From: Coenobita brevimanus
Lineage: Eukaryota > Arthropoda > Malacostraca > Decapoda > Coenobitidae
Length of the DNA: 64,000 bases
NCBI GenBank assembly: GCA_032717465.1
Contig: CM064683.1
Coordinates: 37,731,542 to 37,795,541, forward strand
Direction: 5' to 3'
Shown here: piece by piece, positions 32,061 through 62,310 of the stretch
Layout: every line of letters begins with the position of its first letter
How positions within the stretch are numbered: position 1 is the stretch's first letter
The notes under the pieces: generated by a model
What the model was told of the DNA's origin: nothing
The model's database searches: none
Seen by the model: the letters and a program-made list of their open reading frames with translations, nothing else
Made by a program: the position numbers and the translations under genes

Positions 32061-33002
32061 CTGTTTTCTGTAATCTACTAGCTAGGCCAGTTAGTTCATT
32101 CCAGCAGATTTCATTCTAGTTGTTTGATCCAGTTCCAGACTTTCCTGTAATGTTCATAGATTTCTTTGGTCATTTGCTGAACAGTATTGTGGCTTAGGCT
32201 TGGTACAGCACAGTTCAGATCCTATTTATCTTATGCATCCCCCCACCCCTGTCAACGAGACTTACTGAAGATGAGTCTGTTCACTAAGGCCCAGCAGCCC
32301 TGTGTGACACACGTCAGTGAATTCCCTCTGCTCTTGTATAGATCCTGTGGCCAGTTATTCCAACAGACAGAGCACCGTATAGTAACTGCTGTATTGTTTT
32401 TGGCAGTTTGGTTACCAGCAACTCTTCCAGCCAAGACAAGACCCCCCCCCCCTCTTGTACAGCAGTGAGGAATCCTTTTTTGGTCGTATAGTTACAAACT
32501 CTTAAACCTTTTCTTTACTACTGTTGGGCATGTATTAGGATATGGCTAATGCCTGATTATTTGGTTTAGGGTAAATCCCTTCCACGTTGAAGGTAGAAAC
32601 AGTATTACAGTAAATACTTTCTTATTTTCTGATTAGTTCCAGACATTTTTATTCAGCATAGGAGAGACACCCAGGTTGAAGAGATTAGAAACAGTCTCCT
32701 TGAACTGTTTTAGCCAAAGGTGTCCTGTTTGTTTTATATTCTGGCTACCATAATGCCAGACAGTCCTGGATCCCTATGCTGCTGAAAAGGCAACATGGGA
32801 TTGAGTGGTGGTTGGATGGGTTAGTACCGAATATATAGATGTTATAATAAAGTTTCCAAAACCTTTAACACTTTGGTGGTAGATGAATGTTTTGTTCAGC
32901 TTGCATTGCTTGGCAGCACTGACACCACACATTGCAGCAGCCAAAGCTGGGCCTTTTTATCATCTTATGCTCTGATAACAGACACTGTGAAAAACTGTCC
33001 AA
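32061..33002. other. Intergenic DNA
   Basis: No gene. A degenerate family A tail may lie at 32755-32822 (GGCAACATGGGATTGAGTGG). The segment 32640-32705 resembles 37510-37570 (AGGTTGAAGAGATTAGAAAC). Confidence 0.45.
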
Positions 33003-33612
33003 CTAACCCTTTCACTGTTTTTAAACCTTAATATCTCAGAAATTATAGCTGTTAGGGGAACAAATTAAAGACCATATTACTCACCAACTCTTGCGAATGA
33101 AAGTATCCCCAGGACTGTAGGTCGATGCGTCGATGAGCAGTGATGTAATGAAGAGGATTAATATTTGGCGTGAGAGGTAGGCTGTATTTGTGCGTTAGTG
33201 CGCGGCCCCACTTTTGGCTGCACTCTAAGTGTGATAACTTCTCCATGACTTGATAAACTAGACCCAGCAAAGTCTAAGGCATGACCTATGGCACTATCAC
33301 TGAGTCCATTCTTAGTATCCTTGGAAAGGGCTTGGCAAGGGTGGATGAGGCAAAAGTCCACGTGAGGCAGGAATGGAATCAGATGAGAAGGGTTAAGGAA
33401 AAATCGTCTTACTTCTGGCAGAGTCACAGAGATGACTGAGGTATGATTGGCTCAGGTGGCGGTAGTCCCTCCCTGACCTTTGGTGACAAGATCAAATGGC
33501 AGCCACTTCAAACTGTGGCGTGACAACAATTGCGATTCCGACTGACACCCGGCGCCAGCTAACCACCAGTTTTTTGACAATTCAAACCAACACCTGTCAG
33601 TTAAGTGCTAAA
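33003..33612 (+). repeat. Unclassified ~600-base repeat D, copy 2
   Basis: Collinear with 21208-21815 (see that entry) in the same orientation. The right end lies at CACCTGTCAG then TTAA, and copy 1 also ends at a TTAA. The left part reads CCCTTTCACTG. Terminal repeats are not evident. Confidence 0.75.
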
Positions 33613-36579
33613 GAACTGATTTAGGCACAGTGTATTGTAGTGTGGAAGCTCTGTGCTTTTATGTTACAAAGCAGAACATGTGATGCCTCGGTTTCAAGCC
33701 TGCAGTCAGGATGCATCAGAACATGAGCATGTCAGGTTCTTGGAGTGTATGAATAGATCCTACTGACTTGTGAAGTTCCACAGCCAATACCATCTCACCA
33801 GTCCTGAAATTAGATAGCCCTGTGTACAGTTAGTCTTCGTTTAAAGTTAGATAGCCATATGTACAGCCAGTCCTCATTTAAAGTTCTTTCATTATTGTGT
33901 ACCTGATGGTTTAACACCTTGCCTCCACTTAAAGTTGCTTGTGGTTCATTATAAAGTTGTTTTGATGCCAGAGATAGTTGTTATTTGCACTGTACGTAAA
34001 CCTATCCTCAGTCATGAACCGGAAACATGTCTCAGTTTAAGATGTATCGCTTAAAAAGGAGTATTAGACTTACATAAGAACTGGCTGTACTTGATTATGG
34101 CTGGCACAATATTAGTGTTCAAAGCAGTGGTATGGGAGTTTATGGGTATGTGCCGTAAGTTACAGGACTTGTGCACAGGACTGCTGGGCATCAGGACAGA
34201 CTGCCAGATCCATACCCAGAGTTAGGTATTAAACTTATGAAAGTTAACTGCAATCAGCAGCACTAGACATCTTTTGTCAGCATGACATTGCCCTATTGTT
34301 GTCAGATTTTCCAGGATTTTTACAGTTCTGTTATTTTAGCACATCAGAATAATTATAATGACTTATTGTAATGTTTTTTTCCAAGAAGAAGATTCACGTG
34401 TGCTGCTTTCATTTATAATGCATATTTATATATATATTTATTTTTTTTACTACTAGAGGTTTACCGTATGTTTACTAACTGTTTGTGGGAGTGCTTATTT
34501 TTCAGGGAGTGTGGTGGTGAATGATGCTCAGCCTCACAGAATGTGTCATCTCTACCATGTGGTCAACAGATCTCACCATACACTTGGATATTCAGCTTCC
34601 TCCTACCTTTTCCCCAGTTTTGTTAATCATAGATTCAGGAAGTTTTGCTTCATGGTGAAGCCTTTTCAATGTGAAAATGAGGGATTGGATATGCATTATG
34701 ATGGAGCACCCTCACAATCCTAAGAGGCCATTCATCCAAGAAATTCAGCTCCCCACCTACAAGCCAGCATATGCTTGGAGGCAGCCATTTAGATTGGATT
34801 CAAGATGAATAAGTTTACTGCATGCCCTGTTAGTTTGAGAGGTATCTGTTGGCAGTACAGTACATTGAACATAGAAACTCAGTGATTTAGTAGTCTCTCC
34901 TCAAAAAGGCCATCATTACCAGAAGCTGGAATGTTACTAAACATTATGTATAATGAAAATGTGCGATTCTATGGTGTATGCACACCTAAAAGTTTACAAG
35001 ATGACATAATGTTACATGCTCCTGCCAAACTGTGGGTGATGCTGCTTGTACTGTACGCCTGTGATATGGTATTTTGTACAGAGTAATTTATCATTTTGGT
35101 TGTTTTCATTTAGATCAGATATTGGCAGTTAGTTCCCAGAGTCACAAAGGGACTCATTTAATACATGTTCTTACCAGTACCTGTTGCAGACTGTAAGAAA
35201 AGCTGTTTGCATGAACTGATGGTTTATTGTTTCATCATTATATATACCATATAGCCCAGAAATTCTGCAGTGAGAGTATGTTTCCATTGTAAATATTCAC
35301 CACCAGAGGCTCCTGTGCGAGTATTAGGATCATTTGAGACAATTGTCTTGTTTTGTGTGCTCTGCATCATTATGGTTTGGACTTCAAAATTACTTCTGAC
35401 TTCCTCTGAACTTAACCTTGAGGGGAGATGTTAGGTGATGCCTCAGTGGATAGGTGTGATTGTGTAGAACTTGGTTTGACATTCCATTTCTGTGTTTATA
35501 TTATTTAGTATTAATTGTCATAGGTTTGTTGTATTCATTGTTCTTATTGTTCCTTTGTATTCTCATTCTCGTTCAGTAAGAAAGTGGAGCCTTTCAGAAC
35601 TTTATCATTGGTTTGTTATTACTCTCTCACAAGTTGCAACATGATGTGTCTACATTGGGGCTTGTCTTTGGGTCTTTGTCCTCATCTTGCAAATACAGGA
35701 CTTGTATCCGTATAGAACATGACCTCTGAGCAAATCTCCATAATCTTTCCAGCTCAATAGAAAGTACACAGTTGGGTGCACTTGTCTTCATCTTTCTCCT
35801 CATACAAATGCAAGTCTTACTTTTGCTTGGAACATAGTCTGTAAGTTACTTAGTTGTCTTTCAGCACGTGAGAGATTACAGTGCCGCAAATGTCCTGTCT
35901 TTCTACACTGTATCTCTAACTCCCTCAGCTTTAGTTGTAGGGTAGGACTGTGCTACAATACCTCGGTGGTATTATCTTCAGTTCTTGGAGAAAGCTGGGT
36001 GATACACTTGACAGTTTACATCCAAGAAGTGGCCATAGGTTTTTGTATCACGTTAACACTGCTAGGGATGTACAGTAGTCTCCTGTGACTTAAATGATTG
36101 GAACGAAGGTAGCCAAGCATGGGGTCCCTGAAATAGTTATAATACAGGTTGGCTAGTTCTGTTTGAAGCCTACGGTACATAGTGTCAGATTTTGACTCGT
36201 CTGCTTCGTTCTTGGGAGGTAATTTTTGTTAGGGCAAGGACAGTAGCAGGATCATTCAGACTTTGCCTGGCAGCTGCTGATTTTCTTGCAGTGCCTGTAC
36301 AAAGCCCTTGATTTGAATTTTTTTTAAACATATTTTCATAGTTGACAGATATCTCAGTGTACCGGTATATTTGAGATACAACCCAAACTGAAACCTGTGA
36401 CTGATTAGAAGTGCTATAGAGATGTGAATATTTAAGTGATAACTGTACAGTACTTTGGGGAGGTTATTTTGTGGGGAAGTTTCTTGTACAAGAACTACAT
36501 TGAAACATGGTCTTAGGATTCCTGATACTATATTGCTTTGTCATTGTTTTGTGCAAAACTCAATCAGATTTTAACTGGA
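33613..36579. other. Intergenic DNA, about 3 kb
   Basis: No supported gene. A direct duplication of about 50 bases occurs at 33816-33885 (AGATAGCC, TGTACAG and TTTAAAGTT repeated). No mobile element could be assigned otherwise. Confidence 0.5.
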
Positions 36580-37180
36580 GTGACAGTTTACCCTCCTCAG
36601 CTTCTGTTTTTACTGCTGAGCTGTCAGCATTCCTGCCTCATTCTTAACTACGAGGCTATTCATTTTACCTTATTTAGTGATTCTGGAGCAGCCCTGTCGG
36701 CCCTTACTTTAACTCTCCATAGCTCCTGTTCCTGGTCTGTCGTGGCCAGACGGTGCCATTTTTCTGGGTGCCAGACCATGTAGGTCTGCAGAGGAATGAA
36801 TGTGCAGTTGAAGTGGCAAGGGCAACAACTATCTTTGCTGCCTTTATGGGATCTCTTTCATACAGGAGTTACTGTACTTTCCTCTGCTTAAGTCTGCCAT
36901 GCAGGCATCCCCCCATGTCCAACAAGCTGTGGGACATGCTAGCGGTAGTTTGGTCATGGATGTCTAGAACCATGAGCAAATGCAGGTAAAGTAACAACGC
37001 CACATTTGGATAGGTCATACACACATGACATATTGTCATCTCTTGGAGTGCTGACCCTCTCCTTGTGGTGATGACTGTCCAGTTGCATTAATTGAATTAC
37101 ACCTCTTGACTGAGTGTCCCAGTCTAGGGGATGTCCATCATTACTGTCTCTGAAGGGTCAGGGCAGGTGATTTCTGTGTA
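36580..37180 (+). mobile_element. Non-LTR retrotransposon C-terminus with RNase H-like domain (degenerate)
   Basis: Frames on the plus strand read TAELSAFL, FSDSGAALSALT and WVPDHVGLQRNECA, matching the E, D and HxxxxxNExAD motifs of the RNase H domain of I/Jockey-type LINEs. They are followed by IGHTHMTYCHL and LLTECPSLGDV, the usual C-terminal Cys/His-rich block. Stops and frame changes interrupt it. The conserved Asp and Glu positions are readable, but the gene is dead. Confidence 0.7.
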
Positions 37181-38629
37181 TGTGATGGGAGGATCCACCT
37201 TCTCCTTTTTTGAAGAAACAGGCTTCCTCAGTCACCTGTTGCTCTTATGAGTGTGATACTGTAGAGTGTATTTCTATTTTATGTTACTTTCCTTTTTGTG
37301 ATATGACAGCAGTGACTAACGCTATGCTGCCACAGTCAGTTTTGCTAATGAGTCAGTCAGTGTTGCCCTTTCAGTACTGGGTATTCAGAGCACTTTTTAT
37401 CTCATCTAATGCCAGACTATTTAGTTCAGCTGAAGGAAGCTTTTGCATTTGACAGGACTAACTCCATATTTGGTCTTGTTTTCTTTCATCCTTTGACAAG
37501 CACCAGTAGATTTTATTCATTCACCCAAGATGAGGTCACCCAAGCTGAAGAGGATAGAAACAGTCTTCATATACCCCTCCAGACTGTGTATGCCAGGTTT
37601 ATTTTACTCGCAGTTAATTGTAGGGCATATTGTTCACCTGAGGAGATGCCCTTCATACCATCGCTGGATAATACTTTCATTGGTGTAGTAGTTCTTGGGA
37701 ATTTGTTCGGTTTCCAAGCCTCCCCCTCCCCCCCTCCTTTTTTTTTTCAAAGTCTCTGATAGAAAAGTTATTCATAGTGTTATTACTTTTAGCTGTCATA
37801 TAAAACTTTAATATAGCTTTGACCTCATGGTCAGATCAGGAACAAAATTATGGCAAATGCGAAACCTGTTACTCTGGGGTAACCCCTTTATATTAAGAGT
37901 GCAAGGGGCCAGGCAGGTCCATGCAGCCTGTTAACCCTGACAGTGCATGAAGTTGACTTAGGCATTTTGTTTGAACAAATGTCTCATTATTACTGTGGAT
38001 TGAGGTGATGATATGAAGCTGTAAATATTAACCCTCAGGTCATGGGAGCTTTCCTAGAGGCAGATTTCATCACCTGACGTAAGCTGAGTAAATAGTCATC
38101 CCCTAAGATGGAGGGGTTAAATGCATCTTGATAATCCATTCACTGCATTAACCAGAGTCCATCATTATTACTGGCAAGGCGGCTAGTGTGTGATGATTTA
38201 AAACCTTCTTATGAGTTAAGATCCAGTGGTTGAGGCACACTTCATTCTGTTCATGTGCAGTAAATGGTACTGTACTTTAGGATACAGTACTCTGCAGTGT
38301 GTAGGGTCTTAATGCTTTTCATTTGCTTTGTGTAGTAGGAGGGCTTGTTTTGTGTGTGTGTCAGGGTAAGGCTAGACACATCTGGAGATTCGTGCAAGAT
38401 GATATGTCTTCTGATGTTTTGCCATTTGTGGTTCAAGCACAAGATGTACAAGAGAGTACGGTACTCATAGTGCTTATCACTACTTAGGGTGCACTCATTT
38501 TAACACACATCTAGGGATTTGTCATAGGTTATTACCGCATCTGGCTGTAGACTGTATTTTACAGATCATAAGTCCTCTAAATGTGCATGTCCAACTAGGA
38601 TACAAAATTACTGTAAAGGTCTATCTCTC
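37181..38629. other. Intergenic DNA
   Basis: No gene. It may contain more of the preceding LINE up to about 37600. Two nearby TTAA sites facing each other (38029 and 38116) are too short and too dissimilar to call an element. Confidence 0.45.
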
Positions 38630-38960
38630 TGTCTGTTGCCAAACTCCTCAATCCCGTAAGGGGTGGCCACAGACAAAGCACCTCCATGTTGCCCTGTCCA
38701 ACACTGTTTCACTGCCCTGCTCCCAGCTCACACATACCTCTCCACTCCATCCTCCATCTCATCCTCGGCCTCTTCCTCCCTCTCCCCCCCTTCACCTCAT
38801 TTGTATACATTCCCCTTGTCATTGTAAAAGTGTTGGATGAATATTGTTCCATGTTTTCATCCCTAATGCTGGTTAACTTTAACTGGTACAGTATTACATT
38901 TTGGTTAATGTTTACCAGCCGTGGAAACAGCCAATCCTTGTTACCTTTCATTGGGCCATG
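38630..38960 (-). mobile_element. LINE F 3' end fragment
   Basis: The reverse complement ends CAACATGGAGGTGCTTTGTC, GTGGCCACCCCTTACGGGAT, TGAGGAGTTTGGCAACA, the same terminal sequence as at 52150-52345 and 55672-55715 and closely like the 5S-SINE tail. Upstream, a minus-strand GRGRKRPRMRWR peptide resembles the basic GRPRxRW block after LINE RT domains. Confidence 0.65.
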
Positions 38961-39124
38961 GAAGACCTAGGCATCTCGCAGTTAAAAACCTCGCCAGTTG
39001 CACGTGTTGATTTAGTGATATAATCCATGTGACTTCTGCCGTCATCATCAGGGTGTGTAGGATGTTCTGTCTTGGTAGAGAGTACAAGTCAAATGAAGAG
39101 GTCAGTCACACATCATGCTGATGT
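38961..39124. other. Intergenic DNA
   Basis: Nothing recognised. Confidence 0.5.
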
Positions 39125-39340
39125 ACTTTGTCTGTCGGTATTTGTGCTGTTTCATTTATGAAGGCTCCAACATGCTTCCATGCATTGGCTTTAGTCACTT
39201 AGTGGCAGCTCTTCATGCTACTGAATCTCTTGTAGCCTCTCTGTTCAGCCTCTGATCCCATAGGTCACACTATAACTTCCTCCCAAGTCTTTCAGTTTGC
39301 CTCTCACAGCTGTACCCTAAACATGCATACTTCTTGCCCA
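39125..39340 (-). mobile_element. LINE E 3' fragment
   Basis: Matches the terminal part of the elements at 30980-31610 and 56725-57050: TTCATTTATGAAGGCTCC, AACATGCTTCCATGCATTGG, CACTTAGTGGCAGCTC, then CTCTGTTCAGCC and GGTCACAC (all in plus orientation). Confidence 0.6.
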
Positions 39341-40894
39341 GGTGTCATCCCCTGTCTTCACATTTATATACAGTATAATCCTCAGGTAAAGGATTTACAG
39401 TACAAAGAAACTCCAATAACCTTTAGAGGATATATTTCTTTGTGTTATTTTGGCTCCTGACAGACAGTTTTATTAAACTTTGGAGACACACAAAGCTGAG
39501 GGAGTTTGAGGCAGTTTGTAATATCTTTAGTCCAAGAATTTTTCCCTCTAGGCTCCTGCCAGACTTACTGAACTTAGGGGGATGTTTTTGGTGCTGAACG
39601 AATTAATTCTGTATAAGGATGTTGTATGTATTATTCTGACATACACCAAGTGGTTATATTAAGCTTAGATTAGTATATCCCCTTTTGCCAAAGGAGTTTG
39701 AAACAGTTTTCTTTTACATATTCTGGTTCAGGAGATCTTCTCAGATTTGTTTTGTGTAGTGCTAGATTCAGTTTAGGAGAGGCCTTTTGAGCTGAGGGGT
39801 TAAGACTTTGGCACTTCTGCACCATATGAGTGACATGGGGCCATGGCCTGGTAGCTGGCCCACTCAGCTACATGTACCAGTAGTCAAAGTCCAGTCTGAG
39901 ACTACTATTCATACATACTGTCTATATACCACTCATCCTCTTGGAGACTGCCTCCTCCATTTTCCCTGTACCTTACTGTATGGAAGGACCCTGTTCTGAC
40001 CCTGGCAAGGTGATGTCTGCCACAGAAAGGCTGTTTCTTGCCTGAGATTGATGGCATTGCTCAGCCAGACAGACTAGGATAGAGCAACAAAGATGTCTTT
40101 GTAGGTGAAGAACTAGTAATACATGTATATGCCAAGTAGAATTCAAGTTGTCTTATTACCGTCTGGTGATTTCATTCCTTTACACCTTGATGTGTAAAGT
40201 CATTCACAACCTCATGTGAAGAATTCCATCAGATTGATATGTCCTTCCATAATACCAACCATTTTTACCATGAGAAGATATATGTATAGTTTTTCTTGGA
40301 TTTGCTTTATATTGAGTTGCATATAAGTTCCGCTCGGCATCTGTTACAATAGCTTCATTGTGGTTTAATCCTGTGGTCTTATATTTGTTGCATCATTCTA
40401 GCCCATGTAGCCAGTTTTACAATGAGGTTAATCATTGTTTGTGTTAGGGTTGTTGCGTCTGTATTTGCTGTTGCAGCCAGTGATTACCAGTGTTGTGGGT
40501 AGCTCTGCTACAAGTAGCTAGTGCCACAACATAAAGGAACTACATATTTTTGGTAATAAGTAGCTGTGGTGCATTACTCATTAAAAGTGTTGAAACAATA
40601 GAACCGCTACATTTCTGAGGTATTCCAAACCCTACTTGTTACCTTTAGTCACGTTCCTGTTACACTCGAATCAGACACAGTGGACTGTCAATAGGGTTGC
40701 CATCTTTCATTATCTGTAACCAAACTGTGGCAAATTTGACAACAAAAATTCTCTTTGGTAATGAAGCAGCATGATTTGGTATTGACCTTAAATTTTCCAT
40801 TGACTGTTTACTGTTCATACAGCAACCTTTCATCATCTGAGGTACTGCAGTATATTTCATGTGAACATTATTATCTATCTATATATACAATATC
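39341..40894. other. Intergenic DNA
   Basis: No gene. The segment 39800-40100 resembles the family B 3' half (CAGCCAGACAGACTAGGATA near 40060). Other recurrent words around 39420-39790 suggest an old, unclassified repeat. Confidence 0.4.
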
Positions 40895-42005
40895 TATAGC
40901 CAGATGCCTCAGTCCCATGAGGATTGCCCTCTCTCCAACTGACCCCCCCTCCCCCTCCCCTTTCTCATTTTCTCACTTCTGTCCACTCCATCCCTCCATC
41001 TCATCCCTGGTCTTCCCCTCCCCCTCTCCCTCTCCACCTCATTCACATACACCCTTCTACTTAGTCCATCATTTGCCATCCTCTCCACATGGCCAGACTA
41101 TCTCAGAGTATTTTTCTTAACACTTCCAATCATATCCACCTCAGCACTGCAACATTCCTTAACTTCCTTGTGTATCTCACCATGTAACTCCACATTTTTC
41201 TCTCAGATAATTCATTTCCACTTCTGTCACACTTGACTTGCGTCTTTCCAACAGGGCCCAAAATCACAATGTTGTCATGCAGCAACCCCCCCCCCATTTA
41301 GTATCCTTCTTCCATGCTGTACCCTTTCAAACACCTCAACCTCTAAACCTCCATCCTTGCTCATTACACTACCTAAGTACTTAAATGCCATCATATTTTC
41401 CATTCCTAACCTCTCAGACTTGCTGTGCATTCTGTGACTTTATTGCTCTGAAAGACTATAACTTCCCTCTTATCCATTTTCACTTTTAGATTCCATTCCG
41501 TACATACACTCCCAGACTCATTCACCAAGCCTTGCAGTTCCCATTCATCTTCACTTAACAGTACAGTATCACCAGCAATTACAGTACATCAAGTTTCTAA
41601 ACCCTATTCTCTCATATTAGGGACACTTAACATCCAGTGTCCTACCATGTATCTCTCTTAAATTTCATCCATGTATAAACTGAACAACAACGAAGACTTG
41701 ACACACCCTTGTTTGAATCCAAAATTTGGATCAAGGAGTTCGGTTCACTGTCAACACACACACCAACCCTAGCCCCCTCACGCACACTCTTCATGGGGTT
41801 CAGCAACTTCCCATCCACTCCATATATTTTTCATATCTTCGATATCCTTTGGCTGTCTACTTTGTCATATGCTTTCTTCAGATCAATGAAGGCAGAGTAG
41901 AACTTTCTCCTTCAGATACTTTTTTCGCTAAGCATGTTAGGAAGAATATTTGATCTACACATCCTTTTCCCTTCCTAAAGCTCCCTTATTCATCCTCAGC
42001 TACCA
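40895..42005 (-). mobile_element. LINE F fragment with degenerate reverse transcriptase domain
   Basis: The minus strand encodes FYSAFIDLKKAYDKVDSQR and YGVDGKLLNPMKSV (RT palm, about 41900-41790), then, near 41580, IAGDTVLLSEDEWELQGL where the normal YADD box is expected. One catalytic Asp is Gly and the Tyr is Ile, so the enzyme cannot work. KYLGSVMS follows near 41390, and the 3' end at 40895 is CCTCATGGGACTGAGGCATC then TGGC. Multiple frameshifts are present. Confidence 0.75.
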
Positions 42006-42888
42006 ATAATTCCAAGGTTATTTCCCAGTTATTGAGGATTACAAATAACTACCGATAACTAGTTTCAATATATATATTTAACAGTATTAAAAATGACAAT
42101 TTTACTGGCATTCTGAAATTCAGTAAATGAAAGCCATATACAGTACCTACATTTAGCATATACTTCACTGATACAAGAATGAATACGAAGTGCTGCTTTA
42201 TAATTAATGAAGAAATAATATCTAAAAAATTCTGAGTGTAGTAACGTAGCAGTAGCGACTGAAGTAGTGGTAGTGACATTACATTTTTTTCCAAGTTGTG
42301 GTAGCAGTAGTGTCACTACTTTCTGCATGTAGTGCCCACAACACGTGATTACTGCTGGAGCTAAAGGATAAATGTTAGGTAGAAATAGAGGAGGACTCGT
42401 ACTGCCCGTCCTGTCCTATGTGTATTTTTTTGGCATAGGAGTATGGCAACCGCCCCACCCAGCATGTATATTGCAAGCAGCCTTCCTCCTACTACATTGG
42501 AGAGGAGAGTGTGCCTAGGGTTATGTTTGTCCTGTGGATGATGTCCCCAGTTAAAGGAGCTGTGTCAAGTGTTGCCTTACCCATTAACTTGAGAAATTAG
42601 ATTAGGCGGTAAAGGTCAAGGTGCCTTGTAGGTCTTCCCCCCCAGTAGATACTTGGGATATTGAGCTGTGATAATGACAGTAATTGCATTGGCAGTTATT
42701 GGCTCTTGTCTAGCATTGTTGGGAAGTTCTTGCACGGTGTCAGTTGCTAGTTTTACATTGACAGAAGTGGAACACTGATAGGTAGTTTTGGTTTCAGCTC
42801 AGGCCACCTTTCCTATGGAGTACTGGATACAGCATTTCACCACAGAACCAGACTCATTATCATTGTATTGAAATGTGAGGCTTAATCA
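42006..42888. other. Noncoding DNA upstream of gene 2
   Basis: No repeat or gene recognised. It should contain the end of the intron that separates the unseen 5' UTR exon of gene 2 from its first coding exon. Confidence 0.5.
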
Positions 42889-42911
42889 GTAATTCCTCTG
42901 CTTGCAGCATT
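42889..42911 (+). promoter_or_regulatory. Splice acceptor directly before the gene 2 start codon
   Basis: CTCTGCTTGCAG ends at 42907 and is followed by CATT and the ATG at 42912. The 21 bases 42889-42909 are identical to 10964-10984 before gene 1, a longer match than a generic acceptor would give and evidence for a shared 5' gene structure. Confidence 0.75.
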
Positions 42912-60661
<17,750 letters not shown>

Positions 60662-60932
60662 GCTTTAATATGGGGGATATACCTTTTACTTTATTCTTGC
60701 TAATATTTCATGTTTGTTTACTTAGCTTGGCCCACAATATCTCGCTTGAATGTTCATTTGTAATAATAGATATTAATGCTAGAATATGATTAGTCACAAT
60801 TTTACTATGGGAACGATGAAGAGCTTTAGCATTATCTTATTCTGCCATGTAGTTTTGTGAAATAAGCTGCAATAATGACACTCTGGGCCAAACTGAGATG
60901 AAAGAATTATACTAGTTTATTGTATTCAGCTT

Positions 60933-61016
60933 AATAAAGGCCTCTCTTACTGTAAGGGTTTATTAAGGCTGTATCTAACCCTTCCAGTTTAAAAAGTATA
61001 TCCTGAGCTGAATAAA
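60933..61016 (+). terminator. Candidate polyadenylation signals of gene 2
   Basis: AATAAA occurs at 60933-60938 (272 bases after the stop) and 61011-61016; a further AATAAA-like word lies near 61105. The first is in repeat-free AT-rich DNA and is the likeliest 3' end of the gene 2 transcript. Confidence 0.5.
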
Positions 61017-61589
61017 ATCTTCAGGAGATGACTTGGGGGGGGGGGGGAAGCAGAGGTCTTAGTGGGATAGTTGTGAAAGTAACATACACTGTTTAAATAG
61101 GATTAATAAAATACGTTTATATGCATGTGTTGAATACATACTTTTGTTTATTAAGATTAGTTTTCTACTACAGCACTATGTAATTTATTATGTGTAGAAG
61201 TCAGATAATGTAGTTTAAAGTGAGTAGCTCTTGATCTGATAAAGAATTTTGAACTATTTTTTCTGTAATATCAGAGTAGCTATTTACTTTCAGTGGCACC
61301 GTAATTAACAGGGGATTGCTACAGTAAGATTAATGCGTTGTAAATTTAAGTCTGTTTATTGTTCCATTTGAGTCATTAGAGTCACCTGGTACCATATTGT
61401 GATGTTTAACTTTGGTTTCCATTTACTGGTAGTATGCTGGATGGTAACCATATAGTCAGCAAACGTGTACCTGGGGGTCTAGGGGACTAATATGCTCCAA
61501 CGTAATGTGGACTGAGCAGCCTAGACCCAAGCTCGTATTCTTTTCTCATTAGGAAGCTCCCTGTCACCTCATTCTCATTGATTTTTTTT
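61017..61589. other. Spacer downstream of gene 2
   Basis: G run at 61027-61037. A weak family A-like word group (TATGCTGGATGGTAACCATA) lies near 61430. No gene seen. Confidence 0.45.
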
Positions 61590-62310
61590 ATTATTATTAT
61601 TATTGCTGGCTAATATGCTTTTGTTTGTTATTAATGCTGAGTATGGTGATGTTGGAAGGATTTATATAACACAGAAGAGGATAATGAGCTGCTCTAAACA
61701 AAATAAATTGCTTAGGATGAGGTGTTAGGGATCTTCCTTCACTGATGAGAATACAGACCCCAGACCCTCCTGATGCAGCAGTAGCAAAACTGAAATAAAA
61801 GGGCATTGTAAACAACTACTAAGCTTTGAGTTAGGGTTCGTTGATGCAGTCAGTGGTCGGAACATCCTTTCCTCATGTCAAGATCAGCTTTGTTGTATAG
61901 GTTAGGCAGACTGTGAATTGTGTGTGTGTGGACTCAAATTCTAGTTGGTTAAGGATGCCCCCTAACACCTCATCCGTAGCGATTTAGGTTTGGATATGGC
62001 TGGTTAATATCCCTTTGTATGTTAACTGCAGAGAGTACGATGATGATAGAATGATTTATGTAACAAGAAGGTCATTGAGTGTGACCTCAGGGATAACGAG
62101 ACTGAATAGGGAAGCTGTCAGAGATCGAGCAACATGGAGAGCCGCCATCAGGTGACCAAGGCCAATGCATGCAAGTATGCTGGAGTCGTAAAAAACGAAA
62201 CGAAACGAAGACAGCCAGTAAGATTTATTAAGCAAAATACTGTAAGTTTGCTTAGGAAAATGTTAGGGACCTTCCTTAGCGGATGATAGAATATTGGCCC
62301 AAGTGCCTGT
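61590..62310. repeat. Diverged local duplication of unclassified sequence
   Basis: Modules at 61605-61770 (TGGCTAATATGC, TTTGTTTGTTATTAATGC, AGTATGGTGATGTTGGAAGG, TGCTTAGGATGAGGTGTTAG, GGATCTTCCTTCACTGATGA) recur with gaps at 62000-62300 (TTAATATCCCTTTG, AGTACGATGATGATAGAATG, TGCTTAGGAAAATGTTAG, GGACCTTCCTTAGCGGATGA). A (CGAAA)n-like tract lies at about 62196-62209. It is probably a transposed or tandem repeat of unknown class. Confidence 0.55.

Noticed and set aside
38029..38119. TTAACCC...GGGGTTAA pair 90 bases apart
   Set aside because: Similarity of the ends does not extend past TTAACCC, and so many TTAA sites occur that this is likely chance.
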